NCBI GenBank assembly: GCA_946480715.1
Contig: CAMLKK010000094.1
Span: 1-6,069 of the forward strand
DNA from: an uncultured Bacteriovorax sp.
GTDB lineage: Bacteria > Bdellovibrionota > Bacteriovoracia > Bacteriovoracales > Bacteriovoracaceae
Direction of reading: 5' to 3'
Length of the DNA: 6,069 nt
Below, in pieces: positions 1 through 5,989 of the stretch (position 1 is its first letter; each line of letters starts with the position of its first letter). The translations under genes and the position numbers were made by a program. The notes under the pieces were generated by a model. That model made no database searches. It had not been told where the DNA came from and saw nothing but the letters and a program-made list of their open reading frames with translations.

Positions 1-57
1 ACAAGCATGACACTTAATAAGAGGGAAAGACAAAACTTTATCACTGTTTTATTATAA
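1..57 (+). CDS. Possible C-terminal end of an upstream gene (partial)
   Basis: Frame 1 is open from the left edge to a TAA at 55-57 and would encode 18 residues ending in NFITVLL. The other two forward frames hit stops by base 15. The TAA overlaps the AAGGA ribosome-binding site of the next gene, a common arrangement in translationally coupled operons. An 18-codon open stretch can easily occur by chance in AT-rich DNA, and nothing in it identifies a family, so this is only a plausible partial gene. Confidence 0.35.
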   Translation, partial: TSMTLNKRERQNFITVLL

Positions 58-60
58 GGA
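56..60 (+). promoter_or_regulatory. Ribosome-binding site of the TrmK-like gene
   Basis: AAGGA lies three bases before the ATG at 64, and the purine run continues as AAGGAAGA up to the start codon. It overlaps the TAA at 55-57 of the possible upstream reading frame. This supports the ATG at 64 as the start and suggests coupling to that frame. Confidence 0.55.
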
Positions 61-63
61 AGA

Positions 64-576
64 ATGTTGCTAAAGAAACCCAAAATTACCAAAAGAATGC
101 AAATTTTTGTTGCAGAAGCCACCGCTAGTGGTGATTTCTGGGATCTCTGCTGCGATCACGGTTACGTTGGACTATATGCACTCAGGCAGAATCGTTTTCA
201 GCATATTTATTTTGTTGATCCCGTGCCTTCCATCATGTCCAGATTAAAAAATCTGCTTGATCAAGTGGACGTCGATCCTTCTCTCTATACGCTTCATTGT
301 AAGAAAGGCGAAGAAATAGCAGAGACACTTTTTGGAAATGTTTTGATAGCAGGAGTGGGTGGAAAAACGGTTGAAACAATTGTTACGCAATTACTCGAAA
401 AAAAATGTCTGCAAGCGGATAAACTACTCTTATCACCCAATACAGATCAAACTGCTTTTCTCAATCTCCTTAATTCTGAACTTTTTCAAAGGCACTATGC
501 TCTTGATAAGAAAGTTGAGCTTGATGAAGGGGGATTTATCAAAACTCTTTTTGTCTTTAGTATGAAAAAATTCTAA
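64..576 (+). CDS. TrmK-like (COG2384) SAM-dependent methyltransferase, probable tRNA m1A22 methyltransferase, short form
   Basis: The 170-residue product resembles the catalytic Rossmann domain of TrmK, which methylates N1 of adenine 22 in tRNA using S-adenosylmethionine in the cytoplasm. Visible landmarks, in family order, are: an N-terminal segment with TKRMQ (9-13); SAM motif I as WDLCCDHGYVG (26-36), matching the family's DIGSDHAYLP block; an acidic end of strand 2, FVDP (50-53); IAGVGG (95-100), matching IAGMGG; LSPN (123-126), matching LQPN; and a C-terminal acidic-glycine turn DEGGF (154-158) before the last strand. Bacillus TrmK is about 240 residues and has a C-terminal helical, coiled-coil domain; this protein ends at the catalytic domain, with no frameshift visible near its stop. 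The start is set by the AAGGA site. Membership of the methyltransferase family is fairly secure; the exact substrate is inferred. Confidence 0.75.
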   Translation: MLLKKPKITKRMQIFVAEATASGDFWDLCCDHGYVGLYALRQNRFQHIYFVDPVPSIMSRLKNLLDQVDVDPSLYTLHCKKGEEIAETLFGNVLIAGVGGKTVETIVTQLLEKKCLQADKLLLSPNTDQTAFLNLLNSELFQRHYALDKKVELDEGGFIKTLFVFSMKKF

Positions 577-590
577 ACCAGATTTTGTTT

Positions 591-2789
591 TCAATAAATA
601 TTTTGTTCTAATTGTTTGAGAAAGAGATTTACATGCGATTGATCTTTGATTGAATAATGTGCACTTGTTTTATCTATTCCAACTCTTATGCAGAAAGGTT
701 CGATGTCATTATTGCCGTTTAAAAATTCAAACATATCTTCATCAGTTGTATCGTCACCAATCGCGATAACAGCTTCAGGTTTAAATGAAGAATTTTTTAA
801 CCACTGATCAACGAATAGTCCTTTACTTGCGTGAACTGATTTTACTTCTATAACTTTTTTTCCTTTGGTGACCATGACCGCTTGTGATCGCATGATGTCC
901 TCTAATTCCAAATAGAGTTTATTGGCCAAAAAATCCGCAAATTCGGGAGGCGAATTGCGAAAATGCCATGTGACGGCATGTCCTTTATCTTCAAAAAAAC
1001 TACCAGGAGTTCTTGATGTATAAAGTTTAAAAACTTCGATGACACTTTCTTTCCATTTCATCGGATCGTGAGCTGCGAGGTCAACCCATTCTTCAGCTTC
1101 ACAACGATATTCATAGGCGCCATGACAGGCACCCATAGAAACATTTAATCCGCTTTTTTTAAATTGCGATTCTAAATATTCTTTATCTCTACCGCTAATA
1201 ACAACAACTTCACAATTTTCTTTTTGGGTGAGTGTTTGAAGGAGTTGCTGAGTTTCTCGCGGAAGCGAGACTTCTTCTGGTCGGGAACTTATAGGTGTTA
1301 ATGTTCCATCAAAATCGCAGAAGACTAAGACACGTTTATCTTTGAGATCTTTCATCCAATGGAATTGCCCATCTTTGGAAAGAGAAATGAGTTTATCGTG
1401 ATGAACTCCTCGTCTCAAATCCCTCAAGAAGAATCGGGCCCATTCACTAGCGGTATATTTTTTTAAGAATTCCTGCATTGACTGCATTTCAACTTTTCTT
1501 TGATCTAGATCCCGATGTAAAGCTTCATGAATTTTTTCAGCAGTCTCTTCGATGTTCCAAGGATTGATTGATAAAGCGTAACTCATTGTCGAGTGAGCAC
1601 CGGTAAATTCACTCAATAATAAACAGCCCGGATTTTCTTTTCGTTGGGACACAACGTACTCGAGACAGACAAGATTCATTCCATCTCTGCGGCTGCCAAT
1701 ATACATGACTTCGCTTAACTGGTAGAGAGCAGATAATTCATATTCAGAGACTGAATGATAGAGATAATAAACCGGCATGTAGGTGGGTGAGCCGAATTCA
1801 CCATTAATACTTGAAACAAGAATTTCGACTTGCTCTTTTAATTGTTGATACTCCGGAACTTCCGTTCGCGATGGAATCACGATTTGAACCATCTGGACTT
1901 TTTCTCTTTGTTCAGGATGTTTGCGGAGAAATTCCTGAAAGGCCTGAAGTTTCATCTTAAGACCTTTGATATAATCTAATCGATCAACACCAAGGACCCA
2001 CTTCATATCTTTTTTAGTGGCCTTATACTTTTCTAAAAAACTTTCGGTTTGTTCTTTTGTGGTAAGACCGATGAAGTGTTCAGTATCGATTGATATGGGA
2101 TAAACTCCCCATTTGCGATCATTCAAATCATGATGGCATTCTCCTAAAATTCTTTGAACAGAACTTCTGAAGTGATTCATATAAGAGAGATCGTGAAATC
2201 CAACCAGATCACATTGAGCTAACGATTGGATGATTTCTTTCCTTTGAGGAAGTTCACGGAATATCTCTGATGTGGGAAAAGGTATGTGCAGGAAAAAACC
2301 TATTTTTAAATCGGGTCTTTTTTCTTTTACGAGTCCAGGCACTAAAAAGAAATGAAAATCATGAACCCAGATAATATCATCGTCATCTGCTAAATTTAAT
2401 ATTTCATTGGCGACCAGATTATTTATTTCCTGATAATTTTTCCAACCTAATTCTGTATTGATAACCAACGAACGTTCATAGTGAAAGAGCGGCCAGATGA
2501 CGTTATTAGAAAAACAATTGTAGTAATAATGATAGGCCTCTTTGGGAACGACAATAGGGTGACATTTGAAATCACCAAATGGAATGGTTTTTAGTTCTTC
2601 AATTTTTTGCGCATCTATATCGTCGGTCATAATTCCCATCCACTCAAATTGATGGCCGACAACAGAAGCATCGAGTCCTTTTATTGCAGAAACCAAACCG
2701 CCGGAACTTGCAGTGAATTCTTGTGTTTTTTCATTATACGTAAGAGGAAGACGATTACTGATTAAGAGACACTTAGATCTAAGCGACAT
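591..2789 (-). CDS. otsAB: Bifunctional trehalose-6-phosphate synthase / trehalose-6-phosphate phosphatase (OtsA-OtsB fusion)
   Basis: The 732-residue protein joins a GT20 synthase (about 1-460) to a HAD phosphatase (about 485-730). It converts UDP-glucose plus glucose-6-phosphate to trehalose-6-phosphate, then to trehalose, in the cytoplasm. Synthase landmarks are SNRLP with R13, SGGLVSA (29-35), the YYYN and W99 region matching the E. coli OtsA glucose-6-phosphate pocket, VHDFH (142-146), HIPFPTSEIFRELP (168-181), VDRLDYIKG with R270 and K275 (phosphate binding), and RDGMNLVCLEY (368-378) with D369 and E377 (nucleotide-sugar binding). Phosphatase landmarks are the HAD nucleophile motif DFDGTL with D492 and D494, VISGR (530-534), K656 in ASKG, and GDDTTDEDMF (678-687). 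All expected catalytic positions appear intact in both halves. The start at 2789 is chosen because AGGTGG precedes it by 5 bases; a GTG at 2798 would add three residues but lies inside that AGGTGG. The gene diverges from GH15 and converges on the TrmK-like gene with 14 bp between stops. Confidence 0.95.
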   Translation of the reverse strand: MSLRSKCLLISNRLPLTYNEKTQEFTASSGGLVSAIKGLDASVVGHQFEWMGIMTDDIDAQKIEELKTIPFGDFKCHPIVVPKEAYHYYYNCFSNNVIWPLFHYERSLVINTELGWKNYQEINNLVANEILNLADDDDIIWVHDFHFFLVPGLVKEKRPDLKIGFFLHIPFPTSEIFRELPQRKEIIQSLAQCDLVGFHDLSYMNHFRSSVQRILGECHHDLNDRKWGVYPISIDTEHFIGLTTKEQTESFLEKYKATKKDMKWVLGVDRLDYIKGLKMKLQAFQEFLRKHPEQREKVQMVQIVIPSRTEVPEYQQLKEQVEILVSSINGEFGSPTYMPVYYLYHSVSEYELSALYQLSEVMYIGSRRDGMNLVCLEYVVSQRKENPGCLLLSEFTGAHSTMSYALSINPWNIEETAEKIHEALHRDLDQRKVEMQSMQEFLKKYTASEWARFFLRDLRRGVHHDKLISLSKDGQFHWMKDLKDKRVLVFCDFDGTLTPISSRPEEVSLPRETQQLLQTLTQKENCEVVVISGRDKEYLESQFKKSGLNVSMGACHGAYEYRCEAEEWVDLAAHDPMKWKESVIEVFKLYTSRTPGSFFEDKGHAVTWHFRNSPPEFADFLANKLYLELEDIMRSQAVMVTKGKKVIEVKSVHASKGLFVDQWLKNSSFKPEAVIAIGDDTTDEDMFEFLNGNNDIEPFCIRVGIDKTSAHYSIKDQSHVNLFLKQLEQNIY

Positions 2790-2794
2790 TATGA

Positions 2795-2800
2795 CCACCT
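2795..2800 (-). promoter_or_regulatory. Ribosome-binding site that decides the otsAB start
   Basis: On the minus strand AGGTGG ends five bases before the ATG at 2789, an ideal Shine-Dalgarno spacing. The alternative in-frame GTG (2798-2796) is part of this same AGGTGG, so it cannot use it, and no comparable site precedes it. Confidence 0.6.
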
Positions 2801-2817
2801 GTGGTTGGAAAAAAACT

Positions 2818-2836
2818 GATGAAATCCATTTTCATC
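2818..2836. promoter_or_regulatory. 19-bp palindrome in the otsAB/GH15 divergent region, candidate operator
   Basis: GATGAAATCCATTTTCATC has perfect 7-bp arms (GATGAAA and TTTCATC) around a 5-bp spacer. Its centre at 2827 is 38 bp from both divergent start codons (2789 and 2865), so one bound protein could control both genes. It resembles the palindrome at 5627-5645 upstream of the ROK kinase. No convincing -35/-10 pair can be fixed for either gene here; TTGGAA at 2805-2810 is a weak -35 candidate for the plus strand. Assignment as an operator is an inference from symmetry and position. Confidence 0.4.
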
Positions 2837-2864
2837 CTCGGCGATCTTAATTTAAAGTGAAGGT

Positions 2865-4646
2865 GTGAAAAAGGCTCATCGTTACAACATAGGTCTTGTA
2901 GGAAATTGTAGTTACCTTGCATATGTGCGAGACGATAGTTCTGTTTGTTGGATGTGCTGGCCAAAAATGGATTCAAGTTTTGTCTTTGGTTCTTTACTCG
3001 ATGAAGATCGCGGCGGTGAATTTAAAATTGTTCCTGAAAAATTAATTCGTACAAAACAACGTTATCTTGAAAACACAGCTATACTAGTGACAAGTTTTTA
3101 TTGTGAAGATGGAGAGTTTGACGTCGTTGATTTTGCACCGAGATTTTATGTTAATCATCGCTATCACAAACCTCTGCAGTTTTTTAGAAAGATAAAAAGA
3201 ATTGCGGGACATCCACGAATAAAAATCATTTGCGAACCTACAGGAGAGTACGGTACACTTTCTCCAGAACTGCATATTGGAAGTAATCACATCAACTATA
3301 ATGGATTACACCTACCTCTTCGTCTGACGACAAATGCCACATTAACATATCTAATGGAGCAGAGATCTTTTTTACTAAGCGAAGATCTTTATTTTCTTTT
3401 CACGGAAGGAGAGCCCTTTTCGGCCCCTATCCGTGAAACCTATGAAGAATTTTTTTATCGTACAAAGGATTATTGGAGACGATGGGTAAAAGAAACTTTT
3501 ATTCCAAATCTTTTTCAAAAAGAACTTATTCGTTCGTCTATAACAATCAAACTTCATCAATACGAAGATACCGGGGCCATCATTGCATCAGGTACAACAT
3601 CTCTTCCCGAGTATCCAGGCAGTGGAAGAAACTGGGATTACCGATACTGCTGGCTTAGAGATTCATATTTTAGTCTCGCGGCCTTAAACAGTGTTGGTCA
3701 TTTCGAAGAAGTTGAACGCTATCTGCATTTTATTCACAATGTGCTGGGTAATCTGGAAGATCTTCAGCCAATGTATCGAATTAATGGTGAATCAGAAATC
3801 ACAGAAAAAATTCTCGACCTGCGTGGCTTTATGGATAATCAACCTGTGAGAATCGGAAATGCGGCCTACTATCAAAAACAATTCGATTCTTACGGACAAG
3901 TTATTTTGAGTTTGCTTCCTCTCTATACCGATGAACGTATTATTCACTTAGAGCAAGTTGTTGATAAAAAATTGATTGTTGATTTACTCCTTACAATTGA
4001 AAAGGTGATGGATATTCCTGATGCTGGTACGTGGGAGTTAAGAGGCCGTCAGGAGAAACATTTAGGAACATATATCTTCCATTGGGCGGGAGCAAAGGCC
4101 GGTTATAAAATTGCGAGTTATTATCAAGATGAGGAGCTCAAACAGCTCGCTCAAAGAATTATTGATCTCTCTGCAGAAAATATTGAGAAATGTTATAGTG
4201 AAAAAGATCTTTCCTATATGGCCGATCAAACATGCAGTCATTTCGATGCGACAGGATTTTTATTAATCACCATGAATTATCTTGATCCAACTGATGATAA
4301 AACCCATGCATACTTTTTAAAACTTAGACATGAGCTTATTAGTCCGGAAGGAATGATTTATCGCTATAGACGACATGATGATTTTGGTGACACTCATGCG
4401 ACATTTCTTATCTGCACTTATTGGTATATTGAAGCATTGATTTGTCTGGGACATCTGGATGAGGCGCAAGAGAGTTTAAAAAATATTATTCAACATGCGA
4501 ACCATTTAGGACTTTTAAGTGAAGATATTAGCTCAGAAGACGGTGGACAATGGGGGAATTTCCCACAAACATATAGTCATGTGGGTCTTATCAATGCTGT
4601 TTGTAGGTTGGCTAGAAAGCGTGATAGAATGGTGTTTGAAATTTAA
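2865..4646 (+). CDS. Glycoside hydrolase family 15 protein (glucoamylase/trehalase type), cytoplasmic
   Basis: The 593-residue protein has the two-part layout of bacterial GH15 enzymes: an N-terminal beta-sandwich domain (about 1-200) and a C-terminal (alpha/alpha)6 barrel (about 220-590). Landmarks are YNIGLVGNCSYLAYV (7-21), the substrate-site signature NWDYRYCWLRD (256-266), DAGTWELRG with E391 as probable general acid, and LLSE...GNFPQTYSHVGLINA (550-578) with E553 as probable base. Members release glucose from alpha-linked sugars; some actinobacterial members are trehalases. No signal peptide is present, since the family's first strand begins at residue 7, so it should act in the cytoplasm. 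Placement beside otsAB favours trehalose as a substrate but does not prove it; a maltooligosaccharide or glycogen role is possible. The only in-frame start is GTG at 2865, because TAA lies four codons upstream. AAGG sits almost against it, so translation may be weak or regulated. Its stop shares TTAA with the ROK stop. Confidence 0.9.
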   Translation: MKKAHRYNIGLVGNCSYLAYVRDDSSVCWMCWPKMDSSFVFGSLLDEDRGGEFKIVPEKLIRTKQRYLENTAILVTSFYCEDGEFDVVDFAPRFYVNHRYHKPLQFFRKIKRIAGHPRIKIICEPTGEYGTLSPELHIGSNHINYNGLHLPLRLTTNATLTYLMEQRSFLLSEDLYFLFTEGEPFSAPIRETYEEFFYRTKDYWRRWVKETFIPNLFQKELIRSSITIKLHQYEDTGAIIASGTTSLPEYPGSGRNWDYRYCWLRDSYFSLAALNSVGHFEEVERYLHFIHNVLGNLEDLQPMYRINGESEITEKILDLRGFMDNQPVRIGNAAYYQKQFDSYGQVILSLLPLYTDERIIHLEQVVDKKLIVDLLLTIEKVMDIPDAGTWELRGRQEKHLGTYIFHWAGAKAGYKIASYYQDEELKQLAQRIIDLSAENIEKCYSEKDLSYMADQTCSHFDATGFLLITMNYLDPTDDKTHAYFLKLRHELISPEGMIYRYRRHDDFGDTHATFLICTYWYIEALICLGHLDEAQESLKNIIQHANHLGLLSEDISSEDGGQWGNFPQTYSHVGLINAVCRLARKRDRMVFEI

Positions 4647-5590
4647 TAAAGTTCGTTCATGGCATAAATCATGGCGCCATAAACTCCAGCACTGTCACCC
4701 AAATTATTAATAAAAATTTTCGGAGCATATTTTTCTCCGAGAAATAATGAGCCACTTAATTCTTTTTGCAGATCGTGGAAAAGATCTTCTTGGTTCGATA
4801 GTCCACCACCAAAAACAAAGTAATGTGGATTAAAAAGATTCGTGAGCGTTCTTAAAAGTTGCAACATTCTTTCACGATAATCTTTTAATATTTTTTCAGC
4901 GTTGATATCTTCATCGCGATATTTTTCAAAAATTTCTTTTGAAGTCCAATCGTATCTGTTTTTTTGCAGGGCCGTCCCTGAAAGATAAGTTTCAGCACAC
5001 CCAAGTTGAGAGCAGTAGCATTTTCTTCCTTGAGGATCTAGTGTGACATGTCCAACTTCTAAACTTGCGCCATAGGCCCCAGAATATATTTTTCCAGAAG
5101 CAACTAGCCCACCTCCAACGCCGGTACCTAAAGTGATTCCTACTGCAATTTGATCATTAAAGTGGATTTTTGTCGCTTGCTGAAAATCAAGACCGACTCC
5201 TCCCCAAGCTTCTGCGAGTGTAAAAAGATTGGCATCATTTTGAATAAAAAGGGGAGAGGCCCATTCCTTTTTACCTTTCAGAAGTTCAATAATATCTTCA
5301 CCTATGAGAAACGAAGTATTTCCATTGATCATTCGTCTTGATTGAGGATCAATTGAACCTGGAAGACCAATGCCAATGGCCGAGATTTCATTTTCATTAA
5401 TACGTGCAGATTGGATGAGATCTTTATGAAGATTGATAACAGCATCAATGAATTGATGAATATCGGAGGGCGTGGAAACACGATGTTTGGCCAGAACTTC
5501 AATGCCGTGATGAAGATGATCGATGATGGCCAGAGCGCCTTCAATTTTAGTTCCACCGACATCTAGGCCCATCATTAATTTCTTTGTCAT
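4643..5590 (-). CDS. ROK-family sugar kinase (glucokinase/fructokinase-like)
   Basis: The 315-residue protein has the normal length of a ROK kinase, an ATP-dependent cytoplasmic sugar kinase. Landmarks are the phosphate-binding DVGGTK (10-15), GIGLPGSID (73-81), the catalytic D119 in QNDANLFTLAEAWGG (117-131), the adenosine loop LGTGVGGGL (154-162), the EVGH sugar and zinc segment with E178 and H181, the zinc cysteines C191, C193 and C198 in CYCSQLGC, E200, SGTAL (204-208), and FGGGLS (260-265). There is no N-terminal helix-turn-helix, so this is a kinase and not a ROK repressor. Sequence alone does not separate glucose from fructose, mannose or N-acetylglucosamine; glucose is favoured because the neighbours make and cleave glucose-containing sugar. 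GAGGG six to ten bases upstream supports the ATG at 5590. The gene overlaps the GH15 stop by 4 bp, tail to tail. Confidence 0.9.
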   Translation of the reverse strand: MTKKLMMGLDVGGTKIEGALAIIDHLHHGIEVLAKHRVSTPSDIHQFIDAVINLHKDLIQSARINENEISAIGIGLPGSIDPQSRRMINGNTSFLIGEDIIELLKGKKEWASPLFIQNDANLFTLAEAWGGVGLDFQQATKIHFNDQIAVGITLGTGVGGGLVASGKIYSGAYGASLEVGHVTLDPQGRKCYCSQLGCAETYLSGTALQKNRYDWTSKEIFEKYRDEDINAEKILKDYRERMLQLLRTLTNLFNPHYFVFGGGLSNQEDLFHDLQKELSGSLFLGEKYAPKIFINNLGDSAGVYGAMIYAMNELY

Positions 5591-5595
5591 GTTTT

Positions 5596-5601
5596 CCCTC
5601 T
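5596..5601 (-). promoter_or_regulatory. Ribosome-binding site of the ROK kinase gene
   Basis: On the minus strand AGAGGG ends five bases before the ATG at 5590. It is a strong, well-spaced Shine-Dalgarno sequence and fixes the start. Confidence 0.6.
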
Positions 5602-5626
5602 GAACGACATCACTTCTAGGAGATCA

Positions 5627-5645
5627 GATAAGAGGCCCTTTTATC
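5627..5645. promoter_or_regulatory. 19-bp near-perfect palindrome upstream of the ROK gene, candidate operator
   Basis: GATAAGAGGCCCTTTTATC pairs at 8 of 9 positions around the central C at 5636; the ninth is a G/T pair. With a one-base centre it cannot form a good RNA hairpin, so it looks like a protein-binding DNA site. It overlaps the candidate -10 and start-point region of the ROK promoter, where a repressor would act. It matches the 19-bp palindrome at 2818-2836 at 12 of 19 positions, with the same outer GATrA and TyATC ends. Confidence 0.4.
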
Positions 5646-5669
5646 AAGAGAAGTCATGTCATGATTCAA
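5640..5669 (-). promoter_or_regulatory. Candidate promoter of the ROK kinase gene
   Basis: On the minus strand TTGAAT (5669-5664) and GATAAA (5645-5640) are separated by 18 bp and match the housekeeping -35 and -10 consensus at 4 of 6 positions each. Transcription would begin near 5633, giving a leader of about 40 bases before the ATG at 5590. The -35 lies inside the inverted repeat at 5657-5674, and the -10 inside the palindrome at 5627-5645. The match is modest, so this is only a candidate. Confidence 0.3.
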
Positions 5670-5674
5670 TGACA
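5657..5674. promoter_or_regulatory. Inverted repeat TGTCAT-N6-ATGACA, candidate regulatory site
   Basis: Perfect 6-bp arms, TGTCAT (5657-5662) and ATGACA (5669-5674), flank GATTCA. A further direct copy of GTCAT lies at 5653-5657, so the core half-site occurs three times within 21 bp. It overlaps the candidate -35 of the ROK promoter and lies about 77 bp before the SxtJ-like start. It does not resemble the 19-bp palindromes and could bind a different regulator, or be chance symmetry. Confidence 0.28.
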
Positions 5675-5716
5675 ATATCCGATCAAATTGCACCAGTGAA
5701 ACCCAACAAAAACAGT

Positions 5717-5744
5717 TTTATCTCTTTCATTCTTAAGTCATAAT
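5717..5744 (+). promoter_or_regulatory. Candidate promoter of the SxtJ-like/DUF5989 operon, possibly giving a leaderless transcript
   Basis: CATAAT (5739-5744) matches the -10 consensus at 5 of 6 positions. TTTATC (5717-5722), a poor -35, lies 16 bp upstream. The expected start point, about seven bases after the -10, falls on or next to the ATG at 5751. No Shine-Dalgarno sequence is visible before that ATG, which agrees with leaderless translation. It rests on a short hexamer in AT-rich DNA. Confidence 0.3.
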
Positions 5745-5750
5745 AGTTCA

Positions 5751-5981
5751 ATGATGACTATGACCGAAGGACTTTTCAATTTTTGGAATAAGATTTCTGA
5801 TCTTATGAAAAGAATTATCACACCGCCTTTGCTCCTATGCGTATATGTGATTGTGTTCGTGCCATTGTCGTTAATGATGAAAATTTTCAAGCGTGACCCT
5901 TTACGCTTAGGAAAGAGATGGACAAAAGAGTCTAACTGGATTCAACAACAAGACGTTTCATCTTTCAGAGATCAATTTTAG
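5751..5981 (+). CDS. Short SxtJ-like single-pass membrane protein
   Basis: The 76-residue protein has an amphipathic N-terminus (about 1-21), one hydrophobic membrane segment (about 22-45, starting ITPPLLL and ending SLMMKIF), then a basic motif KRDPLRLGKRW (47-57) and SNWIQ (61-65). The order of a membrane helix, a K/R-DPLR motif and a serine/tryptophan motif resembles the C-terminal part of SxtJ-family proteins, named after a saxitoxin-cluster gene and often found with carbamoyltransferases and DUF5989 proteins. Full SxtJ proteins are, from memory, about 130 residues, so this is a short form. No catalytic residues are visible, and the function is unknown. The start could also be ATG 5754 or ATG 5760; 5751 is given because a candidate -10 places transcription start there. 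The next gene begins 8 bases after its stop, with its ribosome-binding site over the stop codon, so the two are probably co-translated. Confidence 0.65.
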   Translation: MMTMTEGLFNFWNKISDLMKRIITPPLLLCVYVIVFVPLSLMMKIFKRDPLRLGKRWTKESNWIQQQDVSSFRDQF

Positions 5982-5984
5982 GAA
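5979..5984 (+). promoter_or_regulatory. Ribosome-binding site of the DUF5989-like gene
   Basis: TAGGAA starts at the TAG stop of the SxtJ-like gene and lies five bases before the ATG at 5990. This is good spacing and points to translational coupling of the two small membrane proteins. Confidence 0.55.
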
Positions 5985-5989
5985 TTTTT

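Noticed and set aside
53..58. TATAAG as a -10 element for the TrmK-like gene
   Set aside because: It is only five bases before the ATG and overlaps a good ribosome-binding site, which a transcript starting there would not include.
565..590. A/T-rich imperfect hairpin between the TrmK-like and otsAB stops as a terminator
   Set aside because: The stem is only three continuous pairs plus an A/T stretch with a bulge; it is too weak to call.
1966..1976. TATAAT sequence on the plus strand within otsAB as an antisense promoter
   Set aside because: It lies inside conserved coding sequence (the LDYIKG motif) and has no matching -35; AT-rich genes produce such hexamers by chance.
2789..2798. GTG at 2798 as the otsAB start
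   Set aside because: That GTG is part of the AGGTGG ribosome-binding site for ATG 2789, and the OtsA-type N-terminus needs no extra residues.
2779..2976. 65-residue reading frame on the minus strand across the otsAB/GH15 gap
   Set aside because: It lies antisense to the conserved GH15 N-terminus and overlaps the otsAB start; it has no family features and covers the palindrome region, so it is a chance open frame.
4671..4680. Perfect 10-bp palindrome ATGGCGCCAT near the 3' end of the ROK gene
   Set aside because: It falls in codons for the conserved C-terminal YGAMIY segment, is short and has no T-run, so it is neither a terminator nor a likely operator.
5150..5562. Small frames on both strands inside the ROK gene
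   Set aside because: They overlap the conserved kinase motifs in other frames and have no ribosome-binding sites or recognisable domains.
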